Part shown: piece by piece, positions 1 through 12,004 of the stretch
How positions within the stretch are numbered: position 1 is the stretch's first letter
Layout of the letters: every line of letters begins with the position of its first letter
DNA from: Saussurea involucrata
Taxonomy: Eukaryota > Streptophyta > Magnoliopsida > Asterales > Asteraceae
NCBI GenBank assembly: GCA_033807775.1
Contig: CM066325.1
Coordinates: 19,401,301-19,465,300, forward strand
DNA: 64,000 nucleotides
Reading direction: 5' to 3'
The notes under the pieces: model-generated
Seen by the model: only the letters and a program-made list of their open reading frames with translations
Told to the model about the DNA's origin: nothing
Databases searched by the model: none
Program-made: the position numbers and the translations under genes

Positions 1-195
1 AGCCATATTTATTTTATGAAAAAAAATTATTAAAAGAATATCTATTTTGATATTTTAAATTTTCTTTTTTAATATTAATATTTAATATGTATACCATAAA
101 TACAGTATTTAGGTAAAAATGTTAAAACAGCATATTAAGCGTTAATTTCAACTGATAAACACGTTTAGTTATAGAATAACTATGGAAACTAGTCA

Positions 196-633
196 CACTA
201 CATTAAAATTGGGTCTATAGGACCCAAAAAAAAAAATTAAGCTTCCTAATAAACTAGTCTATTTAAAGACGTTGTAAGGATACACTTGGGCATTTTAACT
301 AGTTTTTAACACATTTTTATAATATAAAAAAAATTGTATTAGCCAACTTATAGGACATTATTTGAAAAAAAAATGTCTTATAAAACGAAGTATCCTATAA
401 AAAGATAGGGTTATAAGACATTTTCTAAAAGATATCCTATAAAATAACTAATGCAACAATTTGTATTAAAAACGTCTTAAAAAACTTGTTCAGACGCAAA
501 AAGCGTCTATAAACTTTTACAACACCTTTTGTTACGACGTTTTATTTTTGATCCTATAAATTAGTCTTATAAAACAATTTATTAGAACACTTATAATTTG
601 ATAGTGTCCTACAAACTCAATTTTGTTGTACTG
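196..633. mobile_element. Short CACTA-like non-autonomous element, degenerate
   Basis: The left end reads CACTACATTAAAATTGGGT. The right end, read in reverse, is CAGTACAACAAAATTGAGT, giving an imperfect inverted terminal repeat of the En/Spm type. Between them are many subterminal motifs resembling TATAGGAC, TATAAGAC and TCCTATAAAA in both orientations, as is usual in CACTA elements. There is no coding capacity. I found no matching 3-bp target duplication, so the boundaries are tentative. Confidence 0.4.
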
Positions 634-1606
634 GCCTAATGGGAGGCCGAGAGCCTAGCAAAATACCCAATCATCATCTTTAATAAAATTACTCCATCAT
701 AAAAACTAAAACAAATTACATCTTTATTTTTTAATCTAAAATATTTAAATTATAATAAAATTTTAATTAGACAAATTATACATTTATACCAAATCTAAAA
801 CAAATTACATAACTATCTTTAAATTGATACAAATATTGATATATTTTTTTCTTGTTCTTTTATCAAGTCTTCAAATTAGCAAAATATGTTCAAGTGTCAC
901 TTATCATTTCTATTTTATTTAGACAAGAGTTTCAAACTCTTGTTTCTTTATATGAAAATTTGCATTAATTTTCATTCTTAGGTTACATTAAACATCTTGC
1001 ATTCCTTTGTATTGCATAAATACACAACTAGTTACAACAAAATACGACTTTGGATGATAGCCCCCGCTAACTTAAATTCCTAACTCCACCCCTTATCTCA
1101 TATGCATATTTGACTAGAGATGGCCGAAAATCGGTCTTGGATCGGGTCAGACCCAAATCGGTCATTGTCCCAAATACTAATCTCGTAATCGGTTCAGTCT
1201 CAGTTTCAGTCCTGGCCCGAATACGAAGGCTTGGTGAAGTTATATAAGGTCCGGTTATGATAACTGGTCCCACTTAATTTTCTTATTTTTTTAAATCGAT
1301 TTTTAACTTATAAAAATTAATTTTGAATAATTTGGTCAATCAAATACACAAAATACATTTTTATGTATATTTGGGTCAATCGAATACATACCCAACTGGT
1401 AATAAATAATTTTTTCTAAGTTACTTCCTTTTGGCGTTGTACCCTTATAGGTTACTCTCTTCTAACTTTTTTGCTTAATTGTCAAACACTAAAAAATAAC
1501 TTATTAATTTATTACGTTTGGGTATCGCTATAAACTAATGCAAACATTTTTGTTATAAAACTTCGATTTAACACCACAATAATTGATAAAACGCGTTTAT
1601 AAAAAA
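634..1606. other. AT-rich intergenic DNA, no gene seen
   Basis: AT-rich sequence without a convincing coding region. The stretch near 1110-1240 is GGTC/CCGAA-rich, like the ends of hAT-type elements elsewhere in this window, but I could not find its partner terminus. The last nine bases (1598-1606, TATAAAAAA) are the probable target duplication of the MULE that follows. Confidence 0.5.
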
Positions 1607-1799
1607 GGGAAATTAATTAAAATGCTCCAAGTTGATAAATCAGTTATAAAAATGCCCTAAATCTCTTTCATTTTGCCGAAATACCCCATAATCCCGCGAT
1701 TTGGGCCTCTATCGCGGACCCAATCCAATTGGCCCTCGATGGGAGCCCGCGAAGAGTCGCGATCTTCCACATTCCTCGTTTTTTTATTTGAAAGTTATA

Positions 1800-2402
1800 T
1801 TTCACACCCTTATACTTATTTAGTTAATTTCTTTTATACCTTTTAGTTTTCTATTTTACATTTTACACTTTTATTATATTAACACATATAATCATATATT
1901 AACTAAAATACGTTAAAAAATACTTTTTAATTTTAACAAGTTACACCATTATAATCGTCTCGTCGATACCTTCGAAATGAGCCCAATATAGAATATTTTT
2001 TGATTTAATTATATTATACATATTTAGTTAATTTACTTTATACATTTTAGTTTTTTATTTTTCATTTAGTTAATATAAGATTATTATGTTAATGTGATAA
2101 GAGTGTAAAACGAAAATTGAAAAAGTAAGAGATGTACCATAAATTAAATAATTAACTATAAGGGTATTAATTGTAAATATTAAAAATATTTTTATGTAGT
2201 ATAAATGATATATAATAAAATAATTAAATCAAAAAATATTCAATGTTGGGCTCATTTCAAAGTTATCGAATAGACGAATATAATGGTGTAACTTGTTAAA
2301 GTTAAAACGTATTTTTAACGTATATTAATTAATATACAATTATATGTGTTAATATGATGAAGGTATAAAATGAAAATTAGAAAAATAAAAGGTATAAAAT
2401 AA
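1800..2402. repeat. Fold-back MITE inside the MULE end
   Basis: Two arms of roughly 200 bp are inverted copies of each other. The left arm (about 1800-1995) contains TTACACCATTATAATCGTC and GAAATGAGCCCAATAT. The right arm (about 2210-2402) contains the reverse complements, such as GGGCTCATTTCAAAGTTATC and GGTGTAACTTGTTAAAG. The middle is AT-rich and partly self-complementary. It has no coding capacity and separates the outer MULE terminus from a second terminus-like sequence. Confidence 0.55.
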
Positions 2403-2530
2403 AGGGAAATTAATTAAAATACCCAAAGTTTGAAATTGGTTTGCCAAAGTACCCAAAAACCCAAGCTATATTGCAAAATACCCATTATACCCACGATGGG
2501 GTCCGCGATCGTGGACTGGGTCCACGATTT
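2403..2530. repeat. Second, diverged MULE-terminus-like sequence
   Basis: It begins GGGAAATTAATTAAAATACC, like the outer terminus at 1607, and shares the alternating A-rich and CCC pattern and the CGCGATCGTGG-type segment. It is too diverged to be the partner of the right end at 16235, and its left flank does not match that end's target duplication. It may be a duplicated terminus or the end of a second, related element. Confidence 0.45.
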
Positions 2531-2868
2531 GGGCCGCGGTGGGCTGAAAATTAGGGGTTTGGCCCTAATGTTTCATTTTTGGTCCATCTAGTTTTTAGGT
2601 TATCATTTTATGTATTTTTCAAGTGTTTTTGCATGTTTTTACAGTTTTTTTTCACACGTATTGTCTGAGTTGTTTCAGATATTTAATATAGAAATTAATT
2701 AAAGAAAAATGTTTTCCCCATTTTAAATTACAAGAGCAGTAAGCATATAAGATTTATCGTCCCAATAAAAGAAAATCAATGTTTAGATCAATGTTATCAT
2801 ATGCTATACTTCCATGTGGTTCACGCTCCGACGGGCCCTGCGTGTTAGTTAGTTGGCTGACTGAACCT

Positions 2869-3951
2869 CTACGGCACGTTTGAAGGGGCGGGATTTGGAC
2901 ACTCTCCACGAGTATGTCCTACTGCTTGGCACCGAGTACATTTTCGTTGTATCGAACCTTCACCACGTGATGGACGTCGATCGTTCTTTCTCGGTCTCCT
3001 GGCACTGTTCTTAGTGTTTAACGGTGGATAGCATGGCGGAAGGGGGTCGGGTGGAGACACCCATGCTTCAGGGGTCCAGCTGGATTTGTTACTTCCACGT
3101 ATGTTGTCCGGTAAGTTTCGGACGTGAAGAAATTTACAGCCAAGTCGCTGCAATCTCTACGACCCATATGTCTTGTCGCAGTGATGGCATGGCCGCACGG
3201 TAACCCAGATTTTTGCCATTGAAAACATGAACAACCATGGTCGGTCATATCGACAATCGCGTCAAGTAGGTTATCCCGAACGTGGTACTTCCCATACCCA
3301 ATTTCGCTTACCCTCCATGTCGACGCATGTCCCGTCCTGAGGAGAATTATCTCCTCCGCCTTTGGTGTGAGTCTATTAAGCATCTCACCTCCTTTTCGGT
3401 GTCAAATTTGGTACCACTCCTGTTGAAAGGACCGAAAGTACTTCATAAGTTATACAATCGGTAATCTACGCGCAAAACGGGAGAGTGCATTCACCGACTC
3501 TGCACTATTGGTGGTCAGAATGTCATAACGTTGTGCAGGAAAATGGGCCGTCGACCACCTCTTCGGTCCAACATCGTCCATAACTTTGGCTGCTTTGTTG
3601 GCACTAACTCGTAGAACATTCATGTACCAGTCAAACTCCCTACCCGTATACACTCTGCATGCTTTCCAGTAGATGGTGTTGTAAGTTGTAATACGCTTGT
3701 CCTTGTTTTTGGCGTTCATCTCCAAATGTCGGCAACATAAGGCGTGAGAGGCGTTTGGGTACGTGATAGAGATTGCGGCGCTTATGCAAGGTGCCCTGTT
3801 GGACATAAACCAAGTCCACTCCTCCCCCATCTCGGACTTGCCTACTCTGAAAGCTACGAGAACGATGGCGTTATTCCCGTCCATGGCAACCGCCAGGAAC
3901 ATCATACCCAAGTAAGGCCCCTTTAAATGGGCAACGTCTATTACCAGGACA
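2869..3951 (-). pseudogene. MULE transposase, C-terminal half (broken)
   Basis: On the minus strand, reading leftwards from 3951, the translation shows the MULE DDE core start (VIDVAHLKGPYLG, with the first Asp), a helix ending EEWTWFM, and then the segment ending in CCRHLEMN. Between the last two, material is missing and the usual second catalytic Asp reads as Asn (MSNRAP), so catalysis is lost. A later segment (3383-3018) has a SWIM zinc finger (CSCFQWQKSGLPCGH). After a frame change, 3153-2869 has a CCHC zinc knuckle (CTRCQAVGHTRGEC). Several frames are needed, so this is a pseudogene. The reading frame continues at 15515-16000 across the nested insertion. Confidence 0.87.
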
Positions 3952-5294
3952 TGTAACACCCAAAATTTTATTAAGGTGAAGGTTTAACGTTGGGAAGAGG
4001 TGTGCGAAAGAAGCTCAGCAAATCGGGTTCATTCGGGACAAAATCGAGCTTCGGTACCTCAGGGGCGATAGTGCCCCGACGATTGTGACATGGTCACTAT
4101 CGCCGTGTCACAATCGCGAGCGGGCACAGAGGGTTTTAAACCCACGAACTTCAGCTTCTTTTCATTTCTATTCCATCTCTCTCTCTCTAAACTCTCCCAA
4201 ACCGAACCCTAAACCTTTAAACCGATTTTGGAACCATTGAAGCCACAACTCTTGTGAATCAAAGCCTCTCTCCTATCTCTTAGCAGGATTACTAGTTGGA
4301 GGTTGGAATCCTTCATCTTTTTTCCATTTTAATGGGATTTCTACAATTTCTAGGGTTTTACCCAACCCTCTCCTAAACCCTTCCCTTCCTTTGGATGAAA
4401 TGAAGATTGAGACTCACTTTGGTAACACTAGAAGTGTTTGGTTGGTGGATTCACTTGATGGTTAAGGTAACCTTCCTTTCTCTTCATTTTGGAAATTAGG
4501 GTTACGATCTATTGGTGATTTTGAGTGTAATATGTTGGGAGAAATGATACTAAGTGTTTGGGGATAAATATTCATGGTTGGAAAATTGTGGATTTAGGTT
4601 TTTGGAAGATTTGGAGCTTGAGGATTCGTGTTTCTTCAAAGGAGCTTACGTTTGGGAAAACCTAGATTTAACTAAATCTAGCAAGGTGAGTTCAAGTTGC
4701 TTTGTGAAAACTTTGTACATGCCAAAATGTTTATTTTAAAGTATTTGTGTGCTTTATATAAAATTATCACTTGTTGAGTAATTAGTGGGTTTTGATTAAT
4801 TAAAGTGTTAAGCTTTACAAATCTCGTAAAACACCCACATTTGGGGATTTTGGTCAGTCTTGACCGTATGACTAATTTGAGGGTTGTAAACCTTTTATTT
4901 TGGGCAGATGGCCAATTGAGAAATCCAAAGGGTAAAGATTATGGGTAATGATGTATTTTGGTTTACGTAACCGTGTGAGTGACACGTATTTAACCAAACG
5001 TTTATTTTGGCCTTAAAGGCTTGATTTATACTCAAATGAGTCTTTTGAGTGTTTGTCGGTTTTAGTGACTCGAGATGGAGTCTTGGATGTGTTATATGCT
5101 TAATTGCATTTTATTTGAATATGTGTCGGTTTAAGTGTTGGTCTTATGTGTGAAGACCGTTTGATGATTTTATATGCTTAGTACCTTTAGGACTAATGAA
5201 CCTTAGCGAGTTATATGCATTGTCGAGTTATAAAAGAGTTGCATATACATGTACACATAGATGCATATATGATTTGACTTAATTGGGGACGTGG

Positions 5295-7504
5295 TGTAAC
5301 ATCCCAAATTTTATAAAAGATGATGTTTGGGTTTATTAAATAAATTGAGTATATTTATTTGATAAGTTGTGATTAGTTATTTTGGTGGATTAATTTTAGA
5401 GTTTAACCCCGAGTAAGTTTTATTATTTGTTTGGTGAAATAATAAGTTAAGGGGTAAACTTTAATATTAATTTATAAGTGAAGGGGTAAAACTTGTCAAT
5501 AGATGAAAGCTTGAGGGATGTTTGGGTAATTGGTGAACACTCTCACCGCCTCATTAGAATAAGAGGGGTGAGGTGTCATTGTATCACCAACTTTTGGTGA
5601 CTAAAGTGTATGTGTGTGTATTGTGTTCGGTCAACAAAGAGAGAGAGATAGAAACCGAGAAAGAGAGAAGGAGAAGAAGAAAGAAGACAAGATTCCTGCT
5701 AAAAAGATAGAAGAGATTGGGAAATTAAAGGTATGATTCCATATAATTTTCTCATCTTATGGGTATTAATCTTTTAGATATTTTAGAAATCGGTTTTAGA
5801 TGATTTTGAATATTATGATGATCTGAACTGAAAATCTTGTTATGTTAGTAGTCCTAAACATATATGCATGTTTATAGAAACAAACATAGTCTAAAACTGA
5901 TAATTTCTGGGTTTTTACGTTTTTCAGTTAGTTGCGACATGTATGAACTTAGTGGGTTGCGATATTGAATAGTACCATGTCTCAACAGTTGGTTGCGACT
6001 TGGTGCTATGTCTCAACAGTTGGTTGCGACATGAGGAGATATCACAATAGTAGATTGCGATATGACACGGTGTCGCAGTAGTTGATTGCGACATGTGTTA
6101 TGTATTGCGATAAGAGACGAGAATTTTTAGATATTAAGGATTTCTAGTCGTTAGAGAATCATGTGCAGTGGATTAATACTAGTATATTATATATATGGTA
6201 TTTCAGATCTTTGTGGAGTTAGTGACGGAATCAAAGAAAGAGTGTCGTGTCTAATAACAGGTGAGTTCATTCTTACCTTACCTGTTTTTATAATGTTTTA
6301 AACTATGGTAAGGTTTATTTTATAAATGAACTGTTTTTGGTGGATTTTTGGAAGAAAGATTTTATAAAGTAAAATCTATTATCTTAAATTGATGGTTGTG
6401 TTTAAAATCATTAATGATATTGGAAAATGACTTACGACAAGAATATGTACGAGTTGTAATTATTGTTTTTGTTGGACAAACTGAATTACAACAATATTTA
6501 TATTAAAGACCGTAAGTGATAATATGGATGGTTAGACTTTTATTATAAGAAATTGACATATTAAATGTGATTTGCTTATAATAAATGATATGAAGAAATT
6601 ATAAAGGAGAATTGAGAAATCTAAATGATATAAATAAATTCGCTTATACGATTGTTATGAGGAATTTATGAGATATAAATATAATTCGCTTATACACTTA
6701 CTATGAGGAAGTTATATTGAATAAATACCTGTATGAGTACAATTAGGTGATATGGATCCATAGGCACTAGAAGTTATGTACACGTAGAATAGATGATGGA
6801 CTTTCATTATTCTGATGTGTGTGAAAATTTACTATGAGCAACGATTGACTTAATGTCAGATTCGTAGTCATGGAATTGGAATATGAGCAACGATTGACTT
6901 AATGTCAGATTCGTAGTCATGGAATTGGAATATGAGCAACGATTGACTTAATGTCAGATTCGTAGTCATGGAATTGGAATATGAGCAACGATTGACTTAA
7001 TGTCAGATTCGTAGTCATGGAATTGGAATATGAGCAATGATTGACTTAATGTCAGATTCATAGTCATGTAATCAGGTTTAAACTGATATTGATGAATGGT
7101 TCGGTATGCGGTAAGAAAAAGAGTAAACCAGGTTTGTTATGCCTTGTTTACAATGTTTTATAAATGATATTTTGAAACTGAATGTTCTCACTAGGCATTA
7201 GCCTAATCGTTTCAAATAATGTTTTCTTACCAGGTACTAGCTCGGGAAAGTAAAAAGGGATGTGTGACGAGCGCTGTGGATTAGTGGAGAAGTTTCGGAT
7301 ATTGAGGTTTTGATAGTTTGTTAGATAACCTAGTAAATCTAATTATAGTGACATGATTAGATTGATAGGTTATTTGAAGAATACTATTTGTGTATTGACG
7401 ATACTCATAAATAATTCTCCACTTATGTAAAAAGTTTTAGAAAGTTGATGTTAAATCTTCTTATAATTTAAGGTTTAAATTAGCCCTGTTTTTAGGGTGT
7501 TACA
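5295..7504. mobile_element. Solo LTR, 2.2 kb, nested
   Basis: The element begins TGTAACATCCCAAATTTT and ends TTTTTAGGGTGTTACA. It is flanked by a perfect 5-bp target duplication CGTGG (5290-5294 and 7505-7509). Its 3' part contains CTCACTAGGCATTAGCCTAA, almost the same as CTCACTAGGCGTTAGCCTAA near 8564 in the host solo LTR, so the two belong to related LTR families. It has no coding capacity. It contains a 49-bp tandem repeat. Confidence 0.8.
6834..7068. repeat. 49-bp tandem repeat, almost five copies
   Basis: Copies start at 6834, 6883, 6932, 6981 and 7030, each beginning ATGAGCAACGATTGACTTAA or a near variant. The first four are virtually identical; the fifth is diverged (AGCAATG, ATTCATAG) and truncated. 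The array lies inside the 2.2-kb solo LTR, in the position of an LTR minisatellite. Confidence 0.92.
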
Positions 7505-7819
7505 CGTGGCAATGAAGGGGTTGTGAGATTATCATGCCTCAGAGCGTGTGTTTGCATGTTGTGGATTAGATGCATTTCATTTGCATAAATCGATGTTGAT
7601 AAATGATCAATAGATCTTTTGAGCAGAGGGCTCGGTTTTGGACTTTATTGAGCCTTGAGGGCATTCGCCCGGTTTTAATAAGCTCGACGTGGGCTTGGGG
7701 TTTGAATTGCATGGGTTGCATTACCTTTGATGTTTACATGAGTTGAATGCATTGGTTATTCTTTTGGGATCATGTATATATATATATTTTGAGTCGAGTA
7801 AGCTTGTTTTGGATGGTGG

Positions 7820-8097
7820 GTTTCCAAGATAAAGACCTAGTATGGTTGAATTTGGTAGTTTTAAATGGACTAAAGACCTAGTATGGTTGATGTCTAAGAT
7901 GGGCTAAAGACCTAGTATGGTTGATGTCGAAGATTGACTAAAGACCTAGTATAGTTGATGTCAAAGATGGGCTAAAGATCTAGTATGATTGATGTCGGAG
8001 ATGGACTAAAGACCTAGTATGGTTGATGTCTAAGACGGGCTAAAGACCTAGTATGGTTGATGCCGAAGATTGACTAAAGGCCTAGTATGGTTGATGT
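7820..8097. repeat. 34-bp tandem repeat, about seven copies
   Basis: The unit CTAAAGACCTAGTATGGTTG followed by ATGTC(T/G)AAGAT(T/G)G(G/A) repeats with a 34-bp period, for example TAAAGA at 7871 and 7905. Copies differ by a few bases each. It belongs to the outer solo LTR. Confidence 0.85.
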
Positions 8098-8861
8098 CGT
8101 CTGCTTTCTACATCCAAGAAGCTTACTCGCGTTTATTAATTGTGGTTTAATTTATGTGTTGGCCACATTCGATGAGATCGGGTCTCCCCCGTCACCGAAG
8201 GGTGTTGATTTCGGTATTTTATTATTCGCATTGTTGAGGTTATATTATATGCATATAGATTGTTTTCCATGATTGGTGGACGGATTTATGTTATATCCTT
8301 ATTGGATGTTTTAACTGTTGGAGTTTTATTCGCAGTGACGATTACTTGAGAAATTATTATTTAATTAATTGTTGATGTGAGTTTTGGATTTGAATCCTTT
8401 GCAGAGAAACGATTTTCATTGGAAACTTTCCTCACAGGAATTGTGTGTGTTTGGAAAATGGGTCGTCGATGTCTTTTATACAAACCCGTTTTGAAAATCA
8501 TTTATTAAGTTGAATCTTTTGGTTTATCAAATGATTTACTCGTGATGAAAACTCTTGAACTCACTAGGCGTTAGCCTAACTTTTTATTTGTCGGCATGTG
8601 CAACAGGTTCAGGTTGGGAAATAGCGTTAGCGACACTGTGAAGTGATGAGTGCTAGAGGAGTGCACGAGAAGTGAGATGCTTAGCGAAGTCTTCCGTACT
8701 TATTTGGGATTAACAACTTGTAAATGGGATAAGTAACACCCGCCTTAAGTTGTTAGACGTGAAATCTGTGTTGTTTAAACTTTGAGGTATTTTCGAGGAT
8801 GATTTGTAGAAACAATTTTATCATCTTTTAGTTACCTTATCGAAATTACAGTTAGTTGCTC

Positions 8862-10008
8862 TGTTGGTGCAAGTGTACCACATCTCTATATATTTTATAT
8901 ATTTATTTTGATGATTACTAACACACCGTATTATTGTTTTTCTAACAATTTTATCCAAGTGTGCAGTTAATTGGACAACATGAAGATTTTATCTGAAGAG
9001 TCCAAGACTGGTGTTTACGTCATCATATATCTCATAATAATAAACACCCTAAATAATATACCACTTGGATATTTCAAAAACCTAACCCAACACTATTTTT
9101 AAATTAAACTAAATCCTTGATTTAAATTAATTTAAGAATGTTGACTCTTTTGGAATAAGGGAAAAAGAATTCAGTTGCCTTTTTAAGCTATGGTCGCTCC
9201 TGACACTGAGACACCTTTTTCAGGCGGTATACCGCGTGGTGCTCGGCGGTATACCGCGGCTCTGTTACGTGTGGCAGGTTCTTGCAGGTTGACCTTCCTG
9301 CTGTCAGCTACCTTTTCAGGCGGTATACCGCGTGGTGTATGGCGGTATACCGCGGCTCTGCTACACGTGTTGCAGGTTGCTTTTGCAGGTTGACTTCTTT
9401 ATGTCAGCACCTTTTTCTGGGCGGTATACCGCGCCCATATAGGCGGTATACCGCGGCACCCTCTCGACCGTTGCTGCTCCAAGTATATATACATGCAGCT
9501 TCTCAACTCCATATAACACATAATTGAAAAATCTATCTCTTGGAGAAACTACCAGCTACACCCATCAGTTATTCAACATATTTTTTGAGTGATCAAACCC
9601 TCAAAGATCCAAGTGTTATACTTATACAAGAGTGATTAATATTGTGAGATATATTCTCTTGTAAGTATTTGAATAGTGTGAGTGATTCACGTTCTCGAGC
9701 AAAAGCAAGAGATTTTATTATCATTGTATCAAGGTTTGTGTTCTACCATAAAGAACACTTATAGTGAATCAGTGTGTCGAGAAGTGTCTCGGCAAGTGGA
9801 CTAGCCAGCCAGTTGGTGGTGAACCACTTTAAATCTCGGTGTCGGTATCAATATTCTCTACCCTTATCTCTTTATATTCCCGTTGTGCACTTAATTTTAT
9901 TTATATATTTGTTGTGCATGCAATATTTGTTGTTGATTTTAATAAGAGAATTTTTATTTGTGAAATATTTTTAAATACAACCTTTACCCCCCTAAGGTTG
10001 TCCTAACA
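8862..10008 (+). repeat. 5' LTR of the Sirevirus-like element
   Basis: It runs from TGTTGGTGCAAGTGTACC to AAGGTTGTCCTAACA. The palindrome array is at 9224-9454. A TATA-like TATATATACATG at 9483 lies just after it, placing the array upstream of the probable transcription start. The two small overlapping reading frames at 9190-9527 are through palindromic DNA and look non-coding. Confidence 0.93.
9224..9454. promoter_or_regulatory. Three pairs of the palindrome GCGGTATACCGC, 22 bp apart
   Basis: Perfect 12-bp palindromes start at 9224 and 9246, 9320 and 9342, and 9421 and 9443. Within each pair the start-to-start distance is 22 bp, about two helical turns; pairs repeat every 96-101 bp. They sit upstream of the TATA-like motif in the LTR. 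The same array recurs in the 3' LTR at 14696-14926. Repeated palindromes in LTRs are established for Sireviruses; a binding-site role is inference. Confidence 0.85.
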
Positions 10009-10010
10009 AT

Positions 10011-10022
10011 TGGTATCAGAGC
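10011..10022 (+). other. Primer-binding site
   Basis: TGGTATCAGAGC lies two bases after the 5' LTR end. This is the standard plant copia primer-binding site, complementary to the 3' end of initiator methionine tRNA. Confidence 0.93.
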
Positions 10023-10081
10023 AGGTTGCAAGTTTCTTTAAAAATATTTGTGCTTTTTAAAAACTTGTTCTTGTATTTTAA

Positions 10082-12004
10082 ATGGCAACCTCTGAGGGAA
10101 TTATTTCTACAAAGATTCCGCAAATTGACACCGAAAATTTTGGTCTTTGGGCAAATCTTTTTGAATGCTACGTTCGTGGCAAAAGTCGAAAAATTTGGGA
10201 CATTATTAAAAATGGAGATTATAAACCCACCAAAACCAAAGATGGAGTAATTAGTGAAAAACCAGTAGCGGAATGGTCCGCCGCTGAGGATGCTTGGGTT
10301 TGCTTAAATTTTGAAGCTAAAAATATTCTTTTTTCGGCACTTACTAAAGATGAGATTGAACGTGTTTATTCTTGTGAAACTGCTCACGATATTTGGGAAA
10401 ATCTAAATAATACTCATAGAGGAAATTCTCAAGTCAAAAGCTCAAAAATAAATATTCTTGTACATGATTATGAAATGTTTGAGATGTTAAAAGATGAGTC
10501 AATCGACTCAATGTTTAAACGTTTTAACCTTATCATGGTGAGCTTGAAAGGTCTTGGTAGAACATATCCTAACGAAGATTACGTGCGAAAAATTCTTCGA
10601 GCGCTTCCTCCGGAGTGGATGCCGAAAATCACATCCTTGGAAGACTCCCGTGACCTCTCAATGATGAAATTAGATGATCTCATTGGAAATCTCAAAGTGC
10701 ATGAAATTGCACTAAAAAGGAACAAAGATCGGGAGCATGATAAAAAGAAATCTTTGGCGCTTAAAGCTTCAACTTCAAGTGACGAGAAGGAGAAGAAGAA
10801 AAAGAAGGAGAAAGCTAGCTCCTCAAAGGATCAACCCGAACATCTTGACGATGTAGCCATGTTGGTAAGAAATTTTTCTAAACTTTTAGCTAACAAAAAG
10901 TTTTCAAGAAATGATAGGTTTCAAAGAAAAGGAGATTATCGCCGTGGTGGAGAAAACCGAAGCCGAAAGTTCCATAAACGGAACGACAAAATAAATAAAA
11001 ATGGCGAATCAAGTGATGATGAAGAAGCCAAGAAAAAGAAGGGCTTTTGCTACTCATGTGGAGACAAGGATCACTATGCCAACGAGTGTCCAAAAAGAAA
11101 TAAACCTAAAATCAAGAAGGAGAAAGCCTTCGTTGGAGGCGCGTGGAGCGCAAGTGAAGATGAAAATGAGTATGAAGCCATCTGTCTCATGGCGGAAAGC
11201 GACGATGAGGTAAACTCGTGTTACTCAAATTACTCTAGCGATGATGAATGTAATGATGATGATGATCTTGATATGTTAAATGATGCCTTTCAAAAAATGG
11301 TTATGCTTACAAATAATTATAAAGATGAGAACGCAAAATTAAAGGAAGAATTATTATTAAGTAAAAAGGAAATTCATGATAGCAAACAAAAAATTGCATG
11401 CGATAATGAAAAAATCATAAATTTAGAAAATAAATTAAGTGAAAAATATGTTTGCAATTCTTGTGACATTTTAAATAAAGAAATTGCATGCCTTGAGAAA
11501 AGAATAGTTGAAAATGATTTATGTGCTAATTGTGATGTGCTTAAAAAGGAAAATGCATGTTTAAAAGAAAAATGTGATAAACATGAAAAAGATAATTTGT
11601 TAGCACATGCCTTTCAAAGTAGCAATGAGAAAGTGCTTAAAATGTTAAATATGTCAAATGGCACTAATTGTAGAAAAGACGTTGGTTCCGATACGTGTAA
11701 AGATAAGTGCTTATGTATGCCTATCAAAAGATATTTTGAACCACCTAAAAATGTTGAAATGAGAAAACCGTATGTGCAAAAATCCTCATATATGTCCAAC
11801 ATAAATAATGTGAATTATAAGTCTAGGAAATCTTATGCATGCATGTATAATAGTAAATTTTCTAGACCAAAAAATAGTGTGAATATGCATGCTCCTTTTT
11901 ACGTCTTTGATAAATATGATCGTAAAATTAAAATGGTACCAAAGTGGATTCCTAAAGGCTCCTTTAGTGTTGATAATCCCGGTGGCATGCGTTTATGGTT
12001 TTAA
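10082..12004 (+). CDS. gag: Gag polyprotein of the Sirevirus-like element
   Basis: A 640-aa intact reading frame starts 60 bp after the primer-binding site. The N-terminal half has the copia gag (UBN2-type) pattern: NFGLWANLFECYV, then AHDIWENLNNTH, then a segment like YVRKILRALPPEWMPK. A Lys-rich linker follows (about residues 235-325). A CCHC zinc knuckle (CYSCGDKDHYANEC) starts near residue 323. The C-terminal third has acidic clusters and heptad-like Glu/Lys/Leu stretches, probably coiled coil, and ends PGGMRLWF. Gag forms the virus-like particle and binds the RNA. The frame closes before the protease, with about 370 bp between. A diverged copy on the minus strand at 30835-32052 ends in the same motif. 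Confidence 0.93.
   Translation: MATSEGIISTKIPQIDTENFGLWANLFECYVRGKSRKIWDIIKNGDYKPTKTKDGVISEKPVAEWSAAEDAWVCLNFEAKNILFSALTKDEIERVYSCETAHDIWENLNNTHRGNSQVKSSKINILVHDYEMFEMLKDESIDSMFKRFNLIMVSLKGLGRTYPNEDYVRKILRALPPEWMPKITSLEDSRDLSMMKLDDLIGNLKVHEIALKRNKDREHDKKKSLALKASTSSDEKEKKKKKEKASSSKDQPEHLDDVAMLVRNFSKLLANKKFSRNDRFQRKGDYRRGGENRSRKFHKRNDKINKNGESSDDEEAKKKKGFCYSCGDKDHYANECPKRNKPKIKKEKAFVGGAWSASEDENEYEAICLMAESDDEVNSCYSNYSSDDECNDDDDLDMLNDAFQKMVMLTNNYKDENAKLKEELLLSKKEIHDSKQKIACDNEKIINLENKLSEKYVCNSCDILNKEIACLEKRIVENDLCANCDVLKKENACLKEKCDKHEKDNLLAHAFQSSNEKVLKMLNMSNGTNCRKDVGSDTCKDKCLCMPIKRYFEPPKNVEMRKPYVQKSSYMSNINNVNYKSRKSYACMYNSKFSRPKNSVNMHAPFYVFDKYDRKIKMVPKWIPKGSFSVDNPGGMRLWF

Noticed and set aside
6834..7068. 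Regular 49-bp repeats considered as a CRISPR-like array
   Set aside because: There are no unique spacers; this is a plain tandem repeat inside an LTR of a plant genome.
9190..9527. Two overlapping 67- and 81-codon frames, repeated exactly at 14662-14999
   Set aside because: They lie in the LTR over the palindrome array and are copied because the LTR is copied; no protein features.
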